This document shows positions 62,304 to 64,000 of a stretch of DNA of 64,000 nt, in pieces. Below the pieces are notes generated by a model. That model searched no databases, had not been told where the DNA came from, and worked only from the letters and a program-made list of their open reading frames with translations. How positions within the stretch are numbered: position 1 is the first letter of the stretch; each line of letters begins with the position of its first letter. The stretch is from NCBI RefSeq assembly GCF_007680605.1, contig NZ_VEIO01000002.1, positions 637,741 to 701,740 of the forward strand. The letters are read 5' to 3'. Both the position numbers and the translations under genes were made by a program. This stretch comes from Paenibacillus xylanexedens. Its GTDB lineage: Bacteria > Bacillota > Bacilli > Paenibacillales > Paenibacillaceae.

Positions 62304-63512
62304 ATGAACAATCGATTAACTGTGCCGCTGTATGCCTCATTGCTTAGCATGGCTTTGTTAACCGCATCCTGTGCTCCCGGCACACCGACGTCAGATTCGC
62401 AACGGTTGTCTCAAGGAGAGGGAGCTGGTCAGGGGCAGACGGCAACCGGAGGCAACACTGAAACAGGCACCGGAGAGCTTGAAGAGCAAGGGAGTGCGGT
62501 CGTTCCCTATCAGGCTTCTGTTCTGGTGGAGGGATTGAATGCACCTTGGGAGATCGTAACGGTTGCAGATGGGCGAATGTTTGTTAGCGAGCGTCCGGGC
62601 GTGATCCGAGTCATTACGAATGGAAAGCTGGAGTCTGAGCCGCTGATTGAATTCGAAGCACCTTTTAATGAAGAAGGTGAAGGCGGATTACTTGGGCTGG
62701 AGGCAGATCCGGACTTTGAGAGCAACGGTTATCTCTATGTGTACCACTCGTATCTGGACGGGCAAGATATTGCCAATCGCGTGCTACGCCTGAAGGTGGC
62801 GGATGGAAAAGCGGTGATCGACAAGGAACTGTTATCGGGCATTCCGGGCGGGGTGAATCACAACGGCGGACGAATCAAGATCGGCCCGGATCAGCTGATG
62901 TATATCACCACAGGCGAGCGTTATGAACCGGAATTGGCACAGAACCGGGATAGCCTTGGTGGAAAAATACTGCGCATCGGTCTCGATGGGGCGATCCCGT
63001 CAGATAACCCTTGGCCGAATTCCCCTGTATATAGTCTGGGGCATCGGAACGCTCAAGGGCTCGCATGGAATCCGGATAACGGGTATCTCTATGCGACCGA
63101 ACACGGTCAGCGCAATCATGACGAGATTAACCGGATTGTTGCCGGGGAGAACTATGGCTGGCCCGAAGTAGAAGGCGACGACGATGATAACGGAACCTAT
63201 CAGTCTCCGCTGGCACATAGCGGGAATGATACCTGGGCGCCTTCGGGTGTAGCCTTCATTACGGAAGGCCCGTGGGCGGGTTCATTAGTGGTTGCGAATC
63301 TGAGAGGGGAGCAGCTCCTGCGTGTGATATTGTCCGAAGACGGTACAAAGGTCGAGCAGGTGGTCCCTTTTTTCGAAGATGAATGGGGTCGTATACGTAA
63401 TGTCACCGCCGGTGAAGACGGTAAGCTGTATGTGCTAACGAACAATCGCGATGGCCGCGGCTCGCCACGTGACGGGGATGATAAGTTGATCGTGCTTACC
63501 CCGGAAGGATAG
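62304..63512 (+). CDS. Lipoprotein PQQ-dependent sugar dehydrogenase (GSDH family)
   Basis: A 402-residue lipoprotein: signal with lipobox LTASC (Cys23), a Gly/Thr/Gln-rich linker to about residue 65, then a six-bladed beta-propeller of the glucose/sorbosone dehydrogenase family. Marks include LNAPWEIVTVADGRMFVSERPGVIRV, EGGLLGLEADPDF, GVNHNGGRIKIGPD (with the catalytic-type His), YSLGHRNAQGLAWNP and EHGQRNHDEINRI. Such enzymes oxidise aldose sugars with PQQ, though many Gram-positive members have no known PQQ supply. ATG 62304 follows AAAGGGGAG. Confidence 0.92.
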   Translation: MNNRLTVPLYASLLSMALLTASCAPGTPTSDSQRLSQGEGAGQGQTATGGNTETGTGELEEQGSAVVPYQASVLVEGLNAPWEIVTVADGRMFVSERPGVIRVITNGKLESEPLIEFEAPFNEEGEGGLLGLEADPDFESNGYLYVYHSYLDGQDIANRVLRLKVADGKAVIDKELLSGIPGGVNHNGGRIKIGPDQLMYITTGERYEPELAQNRDSLGGKILRIGLDGAIPSDNPWPNSPVYSLGHRNAQGLAWNPDNGYLYATEHGQRNHDEINRIVAGENYGWPEVEGDDDDNGTYQSPLAHSGNDTWAPSGVAFITEGPWAGSLVVANLRGEQLLRVILSEDGTKVEQVVPFFEDEWGRIRNVTAGEDGKLYVLTNNRDGRGSPRDGDDKLIVLTPEG

Positions 63513-63608
63513 CGGTTATTCAGCCGGATTGGTTGGTAGATCAGTAGATCGGGAAATGAGAGTACAGGTAGAGGGATCACAGAGGAAATGAGGGAATGTG
63601 CATAATTG

Positions 63609-63708
63609 GAAGTTAAGAAGTTAAGAAGTTAAGAAGTTAAGAAGTTAGGGAGTAAGGAGTAAGGAGTAAAAGGAGTAAGGGGTAAGGGAGTAATGGGTAA
63701 GGAGTTAG
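63609..63708. repeat. GAAGTTAA and GGAGTAA tandem repeats
   Basis: GAAGTTAA occurs in five consecutive copies (63609-63648, the last ends in G), then a looser series of GGAGTAA/GGGTAA units runs to about 63708. The whole run lacks C on the plus strand. Confidence 0.8.
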
Positions 63709-63789
63709 GCGTCACAGGGGGGACGGGAAAGGCTAAGGTTTTGCAGACTGCTAAACGCGGTGTAAGGGTACTCGCTCCGACTTTTATTC

Positions 63790-63928
63790 TAACGATCACA
63801 GACGAGCTTATTCGGCGGTTTTTGAGGGTTTGAGAATTCTAACGATCCCCACAGACGCTATTTTGCTGAAAATGCGCACAATAGGGGCGAATCATCACTA
63901 ACCAGAGTAAATAAGCTCTCTGGCGGTT
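63790..63928. repeat. Repeat family 2 element, copy 2
   Basis: Units at 63790-63813 and 63840-63863 read TAACGATC...CTTATTC and TAACGATC...CTATTT. Two weaker inverted units lie at 63880-63900 and about 63909-63928 (AAATAAGCTC...GGTT). Same two-direct plus two-inverted order as the element at 37.45 kb. Confidence 0.75.
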
Positions 63929-64000
63929 CAACCCCTTAATATTGGACACTAGCTAGCTTTTTCTCAGATTGACGCATCATAACGCAATGGATTTGGGCTC

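Larger units (their letters stand above)
63513..64000. other. Gene-free end of window, repeat-rich
   Basis: Besides the two repeats listed, I see no gene or terminator of note in these 488 bases. The first 100 bases are G/A-rich. Confidence 0.5.

Overview
The window looks like chromosomal DNA of a Gram-positive, spore-former-type member of the Bacillota, most likely Paenibacillus or a close relative. The signs are strong AGGAGG-type ribosome sites (with some GTG and TTG starts), Bacillus/Paenibacillus-type families (DUF2621, YqhR-like, TcyP, MocR/PdxR-type regulators, YtrA-type GntR), lipoproteins with a Cys lipobox, and no outer-membrane genes. Genus is an inference from gene content; no rRNA or tRNA was seen.

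Layout. 1-5.8 kb: housekeeping and stress genes (a 5'-truncated HAD hydrolase, MntH, Ohr, small zinc-ribbon or Cys-rich proteins, a DCC-family protein, a DUF6612-type lipoprotein, a VOC protein). 5.9-16.7 kb: a complete monoderm Tad/Flp (type IVc) pilus operon. It holds a TadZ/CpaE-like ATPase, TadA, TadB, TadC, a 58-residue Flp pilin, two TadE-type pseudopilins, a large anchored TadG-like protein, an A24 prepilin peptidase and a DUF6382-FHA protein. 16.7-27.5 kb: an SDR39U1 epimerase, a DUF2621 protein, endonuclease IV, PurU, a YqhR-like protein, transketolase, PpnP, Pgi, a YigZ/IMPACT protein, a TetR regulator and YjbQ. 27.7-31.5 kb: sulfate uptake (CysT-CysW-CysA-Sbp). 31.9-37.4 kb: an unknown gene, a PhnP-like metallohydrolase, an ECF-like sigma factor paired with a ClpP paralogue, and a YtrA-type repressor with its ABC transporter. 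37.7-43.4 kb: a divergent MocR regulator and EamA exporter pair, two small membrane proteins, a Cof-type phosphatase and lipoate-protein ligase. 43.7-55.2 kb: corrinoid salvage and nucleotide-loop assembly (CobD, CbiZ, CbiB, CobC-like, a cobalamin riboswitch, BtuF-C-D, CobT, CobU, CobS, CobQ). 55.4-63.5 kb: a chemoreceptor, the cystine transporter TcyP, a queuosine-precursor transporter behind a preQ1-I riboswitch candidate, a small hypothetical, an M24 aminopeptidase and a lipoprotein glucose/sorbosone dehydrogenase.

Two dispersed repeat families sit between genes. Family 1 (about 190-230 bp) is palindromic, ends in TATAAGTTGAAC-type inverted repeats, and resembles MITEs; there are at least six complete, degenerate or partial copies, one apparently inserted into an older copy. 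Family 2 consists of four units of about 24 bp, of the form TAACGATC...CTATTT, two direct and two inverted, at 37.45-37.64 kb and 63.79-63.93 kb. Short tandem repeats lie at 62.08 kb and 63.61 kb.

How the genes work together. The Tad operon should make a surface pilus: the peptidase cuts pilins at G|xxxxE sites, TadA powers TadB/TadC, and the FHA protein may bring in phosphothreonine signalling. The cob genes have no corrin-ring synthesis here, so they fit import of corrinoids by BtuFCD, CbiZ remodelling, and reassembly by CobQ, CbiB, CobD, CobU, CobS, CobT and CobC. Many gene ends are marked by clear intrinsic terminators, several of them bidirectional between convergent genes.
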